Shown in pieces: positions 1 to 10,774 of a DNA stretch of 64,000 nucleotides. The stretch is from Neckera pumila (taxonomy: Eukaryota; Streptophyta; Bryopsida; Hypnales; Neckeraceae). Each line of letters opens with the position of its first letter. The first letter of the stretch is position 1. Location of the stretch: NCBI GenBank assembly GCA_963969595.1, contig OZ018415.1, forward strand, positions 13,764,001-13,828,000, read 5' to 3'. Position numbers and translations under genes: made by a program. The notes under the pieces were generated by a model. It saw only the letters and a list, made by a program, of their open reading frames with translations, had not been told where the DNA came from and did not search any database.

Positions 1-1549
1 TGACACAGTACTCAACAATCTCGACAAACCAACAACAAGCTCAAGGCGACTGAGGGACCCTAAACAAGGCAATCTCCCGAATTACTAACTGCAGCACTAC
101 AAGCAATAAGTTTAAACAGGAAGAAAAATTTGAAATTAATGCAGGCATGCAATCTTGACGATAGGAGAAAGATTGTACGGGACCAGGCAAGTGCTGAATT
201 TCACCTTTCTATCACAGCTTTGCCTTGAGTTCATGGCTACAAAGAATCTAATACTCACCATCCAAAACAGAAACATCATGAAGAACTTATTGTACCTTAA
301 AATGGACTGCTCTATCCACTGCACACACAGCGTTCTCACACGAATCTGGAAATTCCTCAAACAGCAACGTATCATGAACGTTGCATACCTATGCTTCAGA
401 TTCGCCCACAAACATGCTGCCCATGTCAAAAGCCCTGCAGAAAAGGTACATGATGTCAGAATTGTAGGCAAGTACTCTCCGAAAGTGCACCCACAGAAAT
501 GGAGGCCGGGCCTCTCTCTACAAATCGCTTGGAACACTTGAAATTGTAACTTAGTGTACAAGTTTTTCAGAAGGCAATCAAAATTATCTCTCAAAAAACA
601 ATCTACGAAATCAACATTCTACATAGATCGTTCAACCACAAACACGTGGTCAGAGTCCTTAGCTTCACCTGCCTGCACGAACCTCCGAAGCACCGCAACT
701 TGGTCGTCAGTTCGTGAGAGAAACAAACAGAGTACAGTCCATGAAACACGCAGGACAGAGTGCAACGGAAAAAGATGGGCAACTTCGGAACTACGGATAT
801 AAATAAATAAGACCCTAAGCAAGAAAAGAAAATAACCACAAACAAAAAGACTGCGAAAGAACCTAAACCCTAACTCTCAGTGACTGGAAGATGCCACCTG
901 AAGTCTACCTTGCCAATGTCAAGAGCAGGCTCGTAGTTTGACAAAAATTTCTTGTGCGTCCTCTCCTGTCTTGCCTTGTCCTGTGCACGCACACATCAGC
1001 TCACACCCATCGCTGTAAACATGCAATCCTAGTGCAGAAATGGGAGAGGCCGCCACAAACACAGAGATACAGATTCTTCACCTCCGTGAAATGCAAAACG
1101 GAAATTGAGACTTTGAATTGCCGTGACTACTGTTGTTGTACAAGCGACCGATAATAGTGAACTAGCCGAGGCACCTGGTGAGCTTCACTACCTTCCCACA
1201 CTCTCGAGCTCTCGATCACACTCTGGTTGCACTACTAATTTTCTTCTGGCAGTGCTAAACTTGCAGAGACCAAGCAACGACAGCTCCAGAAGGAGGAGAG
1301 GAGAGGCAGAGAAGAAAAACGCGGACACCTCGGCAACATAAGAGAGGAGCGGCAGAAGAGAGGCGCGGCGGAAGAGAGGAGCGACGAAAGAGACGGTAGC
1401 TGAGACTCAGGTAAATTCCCCACCCCACCCCAACTTTTCGTGCCATCCACTTGTCAAAAAGCACCGAGAAACACGCCGCAACGTCACTGCTACTCACTGC
1501 TGCTCTCGTGTGTGGAGGGAAAACCTTGAATTCTCATCGAAACTTGCCA
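1..1549. other. Non-coding or unassigned left edge
   Basis: I cannot assign a gene here. A minus-strand frame between about 530 and 290 reads protein-like for roughly 75 codons with one internal stop. It includes the stretches AFDMGSMFVGE and LLFEEFPDSCENAVCAVDR. I recognise no family and no clear splice sites, so it may be a relic. The stretch 840-1500 is richer in purine runs and has CCTAAACCCTAA-like text, as plant 5' regions often do, but no convincing exon. Confidence 0.3.
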
Positions 1550-1613
1550 GTGAACAGTGTTTACAGTCAGACCCTCCCTAGGTGCGGGGGGTCTGACTGC
1601 GAACACTGTTCAC
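1550..1613. repeat. 64-nt near-perfect hairpin (copy 1)
   Basis: The arms start GTGAACAGTGTTTACAGTC and end with the near-perfect reverse complement (GACTGCGAACACTGTTCAC), around a short GC-rich loop. It forms a stem of about 25 bp. A second copy lies 32 bp downstream with its loop in reverse orientation. It could be a tiny snap-back element or the stem of a small-RNA precursor; the sequence alone does not decide. The boundaries are clear. Confidence 0.8.
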
Positions 1614-1645
1614 TTGCACATTCCTGTTCTCACCGCAACTAGCCT

Positions 1646-1709
1646 GTGAACAGTGTTTGCAGTCAGACCCCCCGCACTTGGGGAGGGTCTGACTGCAAAC
1701 ACTGTTCAC
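1646..1709. repeat. 64-nt near-perfect hairpin (copy 2, inverted)
   Basis: It has the same arms as the hairpin at 1550-1613 (GTGAACAGTGTTTGCAGTC and its reverse complement) and the same total length. The central loop is the approximate reverse complement of the first loop, so the two units are inverted relative to each other. The arms differ by only one or two bases between the copies, which implies a recent origin or constraint on pairing. Confidence 0.8.
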
Positions 1710-1933
1710 TTTGTTAATCGTTTTTGAGTTTCTTGGTACCTGCCATTCACCGAAAACAATTGTTTCATCGCTAATATTCAGTGAGCGGCCGCAGAGAAAG
1801 CGTTGCAGGTGTAATTCTTGAAACCATTACTAAAGAAATGAAGTGACGAGGTTGGCGGGTATGAAATTGGTTACCAGCATCCGCAGTGAGGAGAGTTGAT
1901 AGAAAATCAGTGGAATTTGTGAAACGATAATTT

Positions 1934-2122
1934 GTCGTTGTAACGCGCGTAGGTCCTCGCCCACGGTACTATTTGTTTTCACACAAACGAATGACCTAGG
2001 GTTTGGAAGAAATCTAAAACGACAATCTGTAACTCTGTCGTTGTCCCGCGTAGGTCCTCTCCCGCGCTCCTATCTGTTTCCACATAAGCGAACGACCTAG
2101 GGTTTGGAAGAAATCGAAAAGA
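1934..2122 (+). repeat. Tandem duplication with 103-bp period
   Basis: A segment starting GTCGTTGT at 1934 recurs at 2037. Both units contain a GCGTAGGTCCTC motif and end near GACCTAGGGTTTGGAAGAAATC. About 85 bp align well with scattered substitutions. The duplication sits 100-300 bp upstream of the possible first exon at 2227, so it may be a duplicated promoter or 5'-UTR block, but no core promoter element is certain. Confidence 0.7.
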
Positions 2123-2226
2123 ACCCTAAAATCATCAACACTCTTCTCTAACTGAAAAACGCACAACGTTCTCTCTACCGGAAAGCCCCTTCAATCTGCT
2201 AGAATCGAAGCACCTCAACCCTGAAA

Positions 2227-2448
2227 ATGAGCAGTACACTCCGTCCTAAGAGAGCGTCCGATCCCAGAGGCTTTAGAAACCCTAGATCCAAGCAGCATGA
2301 AGAGCAGCGGCTACTTCAGGGGCTGGGGGAAATGATCAGCTCGAATGGAAGCTTTTCAATTTCGCAGTGGAGACTTTCTGCACGTTTTTCTTTTGTTATG
2401 CTTTTGCTTTTGCTTTTTTGGGGGTTGTTTGTTTGTTTGTCTATTAAG
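2227..2448 (+). CDS. Possible first coding exon, unknown protein
   Basis: The ATG at 2227 opens a 74-codon frame that ends exactly at a consensus phase-0 splice donor, AAG|GTAAGT, at 2448/2449. The N-terminal part is polar and basic (begins MSSTLRPKRASDPRGFRN). It is followed by a strongly hydrophobic stretch, FVMLLLLLFWGLFVCLS, that could be a membrane segment. Upstream lies a plant-like 5' leader with a duplicated block. I do not recognise the protein and could not find downstream exons before the mobile element at 2874. It may be a genuine first exon with a distant partner, a truncated gene, or chance. The splice donor is the strongest support. Confidence 0.3.
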
Positions 2449-2873
2449 GTAAGTAAACCTAAATTGCAGGCTTCCTAAATCAAAAGGTGGATACTCTTGT
2501 CTGAAATGTACTCCCACTATCCATATGACTCTTTGATCACTTTTGGATATACTTTTTCTCAGCACTTTAGGAATTTGTAGATTAGGAATTTGTAGTTTAT
2601 TCACCCGGTATCCAACTAATGCATCCTAAAATTCCCTTTTCACTACCAATAGGACACCACAATCTTTTTTTCAATATAATAATGAAACACCATACTGAAG
2701 CGATTTATGGTGAATTACCTTTTATTGAGATCTTTCAGATACTATATTCCCAGACCGCATCTTTCATATTGCCGGAGAGCCTTGCAGAAGAAGTGGGGCC
2801 TGGGTTTAATTTTCTGGCATTCAAACTTACAATGTATAGGTTTTTGAAATTTTGAAGTAAATTTTTGAAATAA

Positions 2874-3798
2874 TCCCTAGAAGTCGGAGACTATGCTTTC
2901 ACCAAAAACACTTGAAAAATGCCATTCCTAATACAAGTATCAACTTTTAATAAAAAAAACATTTTTGGAGACATGTAATCACAGGATGTTGTAGTGAACT
3001 TGTTTGAAAATATGTAGAAAGAAATTCAAAATTTTCCACCATGTAGATTGCAAGGTATTAGCTTTTGATTCAACAGAAACCCTTGTTTTGGCCCTGCAAA
3101 GAATTGGGCACCTACACTTTACAAGGTCATCTCTAAATGGAAAAAAGTCCAATATCGTGGTTACTCTCTGGATTCATTCTTTAAAACAATTTGGCTACAT
3201 ACTCCAAAAAATTCAAATCATTTGGAATTGTACAACATGTAGGAAAAAATAGGTTGTAGAAAGAAGTAGGGAATGATTCAAAATACCAAATTGTTAATAA
3301 TTTATTTATAAAATTGAAAAATGTCAATCCCAACGGTTGTAATGTTGTTATAAACAATATACATGCTATGCTTTTATTTTTTTCAAATAATATTGGAAAT
3401 TGAGTTGAACAAAGGACTCCAAAGTTCATTTTTGAATAGGAAATGCATGACTGCTTGCAAAGTAGAACACCTATTAATTTTCATCTCATAAATCAAAATG
3501 GAATAATTCAAAGCTTTACATGTATATATAAATGTAGAGAACTAATTTCAAATTAATCACTTTTTGTAAAAGTGATTTATAAAAAAAAATTTGAGCTGTC
3601 CGCCAACTACTAAAATAGACATATCATCCAATAACATTTTGACCAGGTAATAAAAAGTTTTGAAAAATTTCGGGCCTTAAAACTATTTACCGTCATATAT
3701 TGTGTGAAATTTCCAATGAATATGAGTAAAATTTCCATTCTTACTGAGCTGCCAGAAATTGCTATGTTGCTACAAAATGCCTTTTGGTCCTTTAGGGG
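2874..3798 (+). mobile_element. TTAA-flanked MITE, copy 1 (piggyBac-like ends)
   Basis: This is a 925-bp AT-rich element. Its right end reads CTTTAGGGG followed by TTAA (3799-3802). The left end is diverged (ATAA, then TCCCTAGAAG). Internal text (a TGTAGATTGCAAG motif, CAATCCCAA, TTTTCATCTCATA) matches the copies at 12841 and 26723. It contains only short ORFs that repeat between copies because the DNA is related. No transposase is visible, so it is non-autonomous. Confidence 0.75.
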
Positions 3799-3802
3799 TT
3801 AA

Positions 3803-4936
3803 AAAATTAGAAAATTATTTGTAATTTTTTTTTACTGTGGCAACGACATAAGGCATACTAGTTTTAAATTTAAGAATTCTGAGGCATTTCATTTTGTAGA
3901 CTTCATACAACTGCATTAGATTTCTACATTAAACTATACATTTATGAAATGTGTGATTTATTATTTTCATTATTATATGTCTATATTTAATTTAATTTTT
4001 TTTTACCTTTATAGATGGAAAAGAATTTTATACAATTCTTTTAGAAATTTTCTTTGCAAAAATCATAGTAATTACAAATTATTCATAGGAATTCATCCGG
4101 ACATATCGGAGAGACTTCAAGTACGACATGCAATTACATGATTGTCCTTTTTTATATTAGATTTTTGTAGTGTTTATAATTTCCTACATTGAGATGGTTT
4201 GGTTTCAATACGAAATTGTATTTAAACTGAATAAGTTTTGAATCCGTCAGTCCGCTATTTTTTATGTCAATTTAATCTAAATGTCTTGAGTGCATGTTTT
4301 CCAAGTTTTGGTTCTTGAAATTAATTTAAGCCACGGCTTAGAAAGGTATTGATGGAAATAAAAGCTAATATTTTAGATTAGTATATAATTGAAAATTCAT
4401 ATGTTTTAATGGAAACAAAAACCTTGTAGAATAATTTTGTTTTTTACATTTTATAAATCCAAATTTCCAGAATTATTAATTATTTGATGCCACAATTCTA
4501 TGTATGTTATGTATCAATAAAATTCTCAATTGAAGTTGTATACATATACAGGCTTAAATTATGCCCGTCAATAATAAATGGAAATGGGAATCTAATCCGT
4601 AAATTTCATTCCAGTGATAAAGTTCCATTCGAAGGGACTAAAGATCATCTTTTGAGAGAATTTATTAATTATTTTTACCCTATTGTCCTTGCAGTGAACA
4701 ACTATAGGGCATTGTTTTTTATGTTGCATGTTATACAAAAAACATATTAAACAACATTATATTAATTATATGAAAGAACATTATTCATTTATAGTAAAGA
4801 ACAATGTATTCAAAGATATGAAAGAGCATTATATTCATATTATGTAATTATCCTTTTTTAGAGCATTAATAAAGTAGGTGGGAGATATTTCATAAGAGTA
4901 TTCTAAATTAATATTGTATGCAATATCTGAATTCAA
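3803..4936. other. AT-rich non-coding stretch
   Basis: I see no gene, RNA or element end here. The open frames are short and of random composition (for example 3944-4141 and 4484-4750), with no recognisable motif and no consensus splice sites at their borders. Confidence 0.5.
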
Positions 4937-5515
4937 TCCCTAAAGTCCTTGATTGTCCCTACGAGGGACAATGGATTTCGGGCAGATACCAATAAGCTGA
5001 ATTTTCGATTAAATTTTTTTAAACTTTTCCATAATTTAGAATAACTCATTAGCTTCCTGGGAATGTAATCTTATTTCAATCGATGGACGGCAGCAAAAGT
5101 TATGCTACACTAACCTCAAAATTGGAGAGATCAGGCAGCCAAAAAAATCCATAAAAAATTGAAATAAATTTTTTTATAGTTTTTTTCTAATAGAATATGT
5201 TTTTGTCTAAAAAGGAAGCTTTGATTCATTCCATTTGGAATAGTGATGTGAAAGTTATAGAGTATATTGTTTTGCGGGCAATTAAAGCATTTTATTGAAG
5301 AAAACCTTTTCTTTCACTTTGAATGCTAATATCCTTCAATCCACACAGTCAAACATCACAAAATTCTGACCACGTAATTTGAGGAAAGCATAGTTCTAGA
5401 TCTAACAATTAGTTTTTTAAGGAAATACAGGTTCTTTTGATTTCTTGTATGAAATCAACAGAAGTAGCAATTTTGAGTGATTTTTGCCAAAAAAATGGCC
5501 TTGGGACTTCAGGGG
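4937..5515 (-). mobile_element. TTAA-flanked MITE, copy 2 (internally deleted)
   Basis: The left end TCCCTAAAG follows TCAA (4933-4936) and the right end CTTCAGGGG precedes TTAG (5516-5519), so both are mutated versions of the family ends. The first 150 bp parallel the copy at 60396: GACAATGG, a CAGATAC motif, then AAAGTTATG. At 579 bp it is about 340 bp shorter than the others. It is the oldest-looking copy here. Confidence 0.6.
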
Positions 5516-5519
5516 TTAG

Positions 5520-7326
5520 CTCCCTTACGAGAAATTGCTACATTAATTTTTTATTTAGAATCGGCATACTCCAATTCCATTTACTTTCCCTTGTCTTTTA
5601 TACCTATATATTGATTATATTCTTTAAAGATGAAAATTATTATTTTTTCCTAATTGTTTCAATTCAATTTTTGAGCATGAATATTTGAACTTCAAAACTC
5701 CGTACTATAAAGAATTTAAATTAACAAGGTTTGAGCGGTCGTTTAAAACCTAATTACCTTTTCCAAAAAATCAAATCCTTTGAAACAACTTTCAATAAAT
5801 TTTCATGAAATTGGTATGTAAATCCATTTGTGGCATTAGTTATAGTTTGTTGAAGTACATACTACTTAGTTTGAGAAAGCGTTTGCATAGGAAATTTTTA
5901 GTCCTTGTACATCAAAAGAGCATAATTTAACTGAAAATATATTTGAAGATCACTTATAGAGCACAATCAATGTTAGAGAAGACTACCTCCGTAAAGGAGC
6001 ATGTTCTGAATATAATGTATAATTGCTAGGAAATGAAATACAATTTCATTTGCAGTGAAGTTCAAGTTTTTAAGGTATTGTGCAATTTATGATATGGAAT
6101 GCAGACAGAAAAGCAATTGGATGAATTGTTTTTATTGTTCCTGAAACCTTGGAAAATCCTAAAGTTTCATTTCCAGCATGATTGAGGGGATGTGGTTAAT
6201 TATCATGGAAACCATCCGTATAATCCTTTTTCATTTAGAATCCTTAAATTTGCAATATATCCTTGAGGAACAAAATGATTTGTGGGTAGGTTCATACTAT
6301 CTTCATTAGTGTTTTTTGTTTTTTTCTATTTTCAGAAGAAAAACAAATTGCATTAGCTTTTTGTGAATATGATTCTTATTTCTATTGTTGCGGAATTGAA
6401 AAGTAATGCCACTCAAAACCTTCAATAGATTTCTTCGCCACCTAAAAAATTAATAAATTAATAAAATTGTAAAAAAAATAGAAATAACTTGACATGTCAA
6501 TTGGAGAGGCCCTCTTGAACGCTGTCATAGAAAATATTATTGTTGACATGAAAAGACTTGATTCATTTTATTTGAATTAGTGATGAGAAAGTTTTGGACA
6601 ATCTTGTTTTGAGGGCAATTGAAGTATTTTATTTGAAAAGATTACATGTATGATTCATTTCTAAATGCAATGTTCACTAGTTTTCAAAAAGAAGATAGAT
6701 TGCAACGGATTCAGTGAGGTTAGTAGTACAGAGTTAGCATTGGGATTTGTGATATCTAATTCCGTCTTTCAACTAGAAATGGTGTAAAGTTGTTTGAATC
6801 TAAAAAATATATACATGCATTAGAGAAAAAATCATCATTCCGAGGGGCCTTTCCAAATTGACATGCCAAGTTATTTCAACCTTGGCCTGTGAACTTGGAG
6901 AAATATCCCAGGTGAGCAGTCAGAAATTAAAGTAGTCCTCAACGTAAACACTGTTTGTATTTTGTGAAGTTGAAAAAAGAAAAGTTTGAATTTAGTTTTG
7001 TGACTGGGATTTATGCTTTGGAAGTTCTAGTTGCAGCATGCAACTATTGTTGAAATTGAACTGACTATAGTAGTTGCACAATTTTCTTGAAGCGAAGGAA
7101 GAGAATAAAAACACAACAATGGTGGACACTTTTATAATGTTAACTATAGGTACATTTTGATTAGTCAAGCTTCTGGAATTTCAGTAGTTCTTAGGAAATG
7201 GAAGGAAATTTTATTTAGTAATTACTATTTGAATGGATTACAACAAGGGCAATGGTTAAGAAACATATAGAAATTATGGAATTATGTACAAAGTAGGTGA
7301 CTATTATGCACCTGTGACGGCAGAAA
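5520..7326. other. Non-coding stretch upstream of the transposase-like gene
   Basis: No coding region is supported. The only structure I see is the long-spaced inverted repeat described separately at 6481-6878. The left boundary of the mobile gene that begins at 7327 could not be located. Confidence 0.5.
6481..6878. repeat. Inverted repeat, 33-34 bp arms, about 400 bp apart
   Basis: The left arm begins GAAATAACTTGACATGTCAA and runs to GGCCC. The right arm is its reverse complement with a few mismatches and ends TGCCAAGTTATTTC. The layout resembles a small TIR element, but no target-site duplication can be read next to the arms, so the element call stays tentative. Confidence 0.5.
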
Positions 7327-10300
7327 ATGGCTGCGGAAGCATTTGGAAGTCCAGTGGTATTCAATGGCGTAGGCACAACAATAGTTGCAACAGAGCGAAG
7401 GAGCGTTGGGGACAGATTGGCGCGTGTGGTACGGGGAAGACTTTTTCAAGAAGAACATCGTGTACCTATTGGTGGAGTACCCCAAGCTACCAATGGTATG
7501 GTTCAACTTCTTGGGGACGATGGTCGTGTTGTGGGAGTTGGCGTGCTGAATATGAGTGTTACATGCGGTGATGAACTTCACCAAGAAAAATTACATCCTT
7601 TCGAAATTGCGGTTTGTGTTACACATGCTATACACGAAGCAGAATGGGTTGGTGAGTTGGTAGGGGAGACTATGGGAGATTGCACTATAAGAAACCCGCG
7701 TTTTAGATGACGTTAGCGTAACCTAGGCAGACGCATTTTTGTGGACGCATAATAAAACAACTTATGTTTTTATGTCAATACCAACATCCAATGTAATATC
7801 TGGATGTTACATTGGATGTTATTATTGACATAAAAACACAAGTTGTTTTATTTTGCGTCCACAAAAATGCGTCTGCTTAGGTTTTGCTAACGTCACCTAA
7901 AACGTGGGTTTCTTATAGTGTTGTGTAGATAAGGTTATACGATGGCGTCGTACTTCAGTTTGTTGTGCACTTCCCTCAGAAGTGAGAACAACCACAACAA
8001 CTTTGAGGGAGGGGTATAATTTCTGTTTTCCTCCTGTCTCAACACCAGAGTTTGATTTTTATGACGTGGAAGACTGTCCAAGCACTTTCGAGTTCACACC
8101 ACCAAGTCAAGGTGCGAGAAGCACACCTGAAGGAAGTTCTCCTGTAACGCAAAGCTCTGAAGCCAACACTGCTGATTTTACAAGAGTAGAAGGAGAACCT
8201 GAGCGTACACCCGGGAGGAGGTATTCAATGGCAAATCGGAGGGCGAGGGAGAGAAATCCAAGAGAGAGGGGGGAATCAACTAATCAGAAAGTTACTTTGG
8301 AAAGTGTTTTGCGTGCAAAGGAGAGAGGAGCATGTAAACGCAATTGTTTGCGTGATGTAGATGCAAAATATGTTTTGGGTCAACAATATATGGCATGGGG
8401 ACAGAAGTACGAAGTGCGGTCTACTTGGATAATGCAGATGCTAAATGCCTTCTACACTCGCACGGAGGGTTCGACAAGAGACAAATACGTGACAAAATTA
8501 GATGGCAGAGTCGTGTGCAATGCATGCTACGCCGAGGCGTTGAATTATTCTCAGAGGCGTTTGAAGCAATTGAAGACAGCACATGCTGTGTACGGCAAAG
8601 TGGCGGCCGTTCATGGAAACACGTGTCACCGGAGGGAAAGTGCAAAAATGTCTGCAACTAGGGAAAGCCTCAACGTTTTTGTGAATGAAGCAGGGTGTCA
8701 GCAACCTCATTGATCGGTTCGCCAGAAAATGGACAATGCAGTGTTACCACTGATTCTTTTGCCAATGAATACGACGAAGTTGGATGTTTTTCGGTATGTG
8801 AATGAAGAAGTGAAGAAACTGGTGGACAGGTCAGAGTTGTCGATGACCTCGTTTCGTCGACTTTGGCGGAAGGAGTTTCCACATGTGCAGATCCCACCTT
8901 TCTCCAGATTCTCAAAGTGCTATCATTGTTGGGAGTACAAGTGTGGGATGGAGTCCACGACAAATGCAGTAGCAAAGGTGAAGATAAAAGAGTTGTACGT
9001 GCTGCACATTCGATATCAAATGGAAGAGAGGCGAGATTATTGGTTGTTTAAGAGGTCCGCAATGATCACTTTGGACTTTTTCATGTGTTTGATTGTGGAC
9101 GGTATGGATCAAAATACGACCATGATACCAAAGATGAGGCAGACTGTGAAGAACATTGAATCTCGTTTTGTGAAGACTCATTTATGTGGTGTACTTGTAC
9201 ATGGTATCGGCCTGTATGCAGACGTGCGGGTAGATGCTCACCACAAGCATGATAGCAATCAAGTTGTAACGTCGGTGATGAACGTCATATGCGACGTGAA
9301 GCGAAGGAAGGGGTCATTGCCACCGACGTTGAGGATTCAAGCGGATAACACCACAAGGGAGAACAAGAATGCTTACATGTTTGCCATGTGCGCTGCACTA
9401 GTTGGGCTTGGTTTCTTCAAGGAAGTGCATCTTTGTTTTTTGATAGTGGGCCACACACATGAGGACATTGATCAAAGATTCAGTGTGATTTCAAACGTAC
9501 TAAAGAGGAGAGACATAGACACTTTGACAGAGATGTTGCAGCTTGTGGAGAAGGGAACGTCGTACACAGAGGCTTTTGTGAGTGCTCGGAAACTTGAGCA
9601 CGTTCGCGATTGGAAGGCATTTATCACACCTCATTTGCTACGAGGAGGGGAATCACTGACGGGCATAACTTTTCCACACCATATGAGGTTTTACGTAGAG
9701 AATGGATTGGTCCGTGTGCAACACAAGCATTTTTGTATAGATGAGTGGGGCCCAGCGAGAGGACATTTGTGTCTAAATTCACTACTAAGCGTAGCAGAGA
9801 AACCAAACCTTGCGGAGTTGTTTGCAGCCGATCAGAGGGAATTGAAAGCATTAGATGAGTTCATTGCATACAAGAAGAAGATGATAGAGAGAGGTTACAA
9901 TCCGATCAGGAACATGGAAGTGGTAGACGAAATAGAAGAATTCAAGGATTATTTGGAAGAATTTCCACAACGAAATAGAGAAGGTGTACATGATTTACCA
10001 TTCTGGCCCAGCGATGTCTTGAACCAAAACAGGGACGATGGAATTGTTCCTGACGTGGAAGGAGGTACAAATTCAAGTGCAGTTGCTGATGAAGATGGAA
10101 ATAGAACGGAGAGTGCAGCCGTTGACAGGATTATGGCAACAATGCCAAAACCTGAAAGGAGGGGGTATTTCGGACCCCGCAGAGATAGACCTGTACAAAC
10201 AACAGCACGAAGAGTGACTGGAGGGAGGATTCAAGGCAAAAAGAATGAAGTTATACCAGAGCTACGACAAAATGCAGAGGAAGATCCGTTTCCTCCATTC

Positions 10301-10774
10301 AATCCAGAGAATGACGTTGTTGTAGGGCAGTACGTAGCCCTTACCGTAGAACTAGCGGAAGTAAGAGGAGGAGTACCCTTTTTTTTAGGGAAGGTGCTAG
10401 AATTTGGTCAGGGGACATGGGCCTCAAAGATGAAGGTTCTGTGGTATTGGCCTACTATGAGACTTGGAGCACATGATGAAGCAGGTAGTAACCTAGTGAG
10501 GTACACGAACTGTATGGAGTCAATGTGGGAACCGTCTGGTGAAATGTTGGGCTGGACTGAGAAGGAAGCCGCTATATATTCATGGACGGATGTCCCTCGT
10601 CGAGGAAGAAGTGGTCATGTTATAGGTTCCAGCATTACAATGTATGTCGTGCAAACAGAGGAGACAGTTATCATTCCACCAGAGGCTAAAGCGCATCTTC
10701 TAGAATACATGGCAATGCAGATAGAGAACCTAGATGACAAACGTCTGCAAAATGATTTGAATATTTATCAGTGA
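7327..10774 (+). pseudogene. DUF7869-like, transposase-like gene, split by a MITE and one stop
   Basis: Three open blocks (7327-7710, 7982-8713, 8729-10774) belong to one gene. Taking out the MITE plus one copy of its TTG duplication (241 bp) puts block 1 in the frame of block 2. Blocks 2 and 3 share a frame and are separated by a single TGA at 8711-8713. Block 3 (681 codons) is intact. It has cysteine motifs (VCNACY in block 2, CYHCWEYKC in block 3) and acidic/His signatures VDGMDQ, ADNTTRENKN and GHTHEDIDQRF. These are typical of the DUF7869 family as I know it and look like an RNase-H-fold DDE-type active site. The C-terminal 150 residues (FFLGKV, YWPTMRLG) look like a chromatin-reader (BAH/Tudor-like) module. 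I infer a transposon-derived gene. No element termini were found. The family call is fairly firm; the catalytic role is inference. Confidence 0.75.
7683..7920. mobile_element. CACTA-type snap-back MITE, 238 bp
   Basis: The termini are CACTATAAGAAACCCGCG and the matching CGTGGGTTTCTTATAGTG, and the arms pair along almost the whole length (about 115 bp each with a few mismatches). It is flanked by a 3-bp direct repeat TTG (7680-7682 and 7921-7923), as expected for the CACTA (En/Spm) superfamily. It lies inside the coding sequence of the DUF7869-like gene and introduces a premature stop at 7708-7710. Confidence 0.9.

Noticed and set aside
290..530. Protein-like minus-strand frame at the left edge
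   Set aside because: An internal stop, no recognised family and unclear exon borders; recorded only as a possible relic.
1550..1709. Twin hairpins as hAT elements (CAGTG...CACTG ends)
   Set aside because: The 8-bp flanks do not form direct duplications; the palindrome simply extends beyond CAGTG.
3004..3252. Similar small ORFs in several TTAA elements (3004-3252, 27256-27519, 23623-23826) sharing a VDCK..AF pattern
   Set aside because: The similarity is explained by related non-coding element DNA. The ORFs are short, have different ends, and show no transposase motif.
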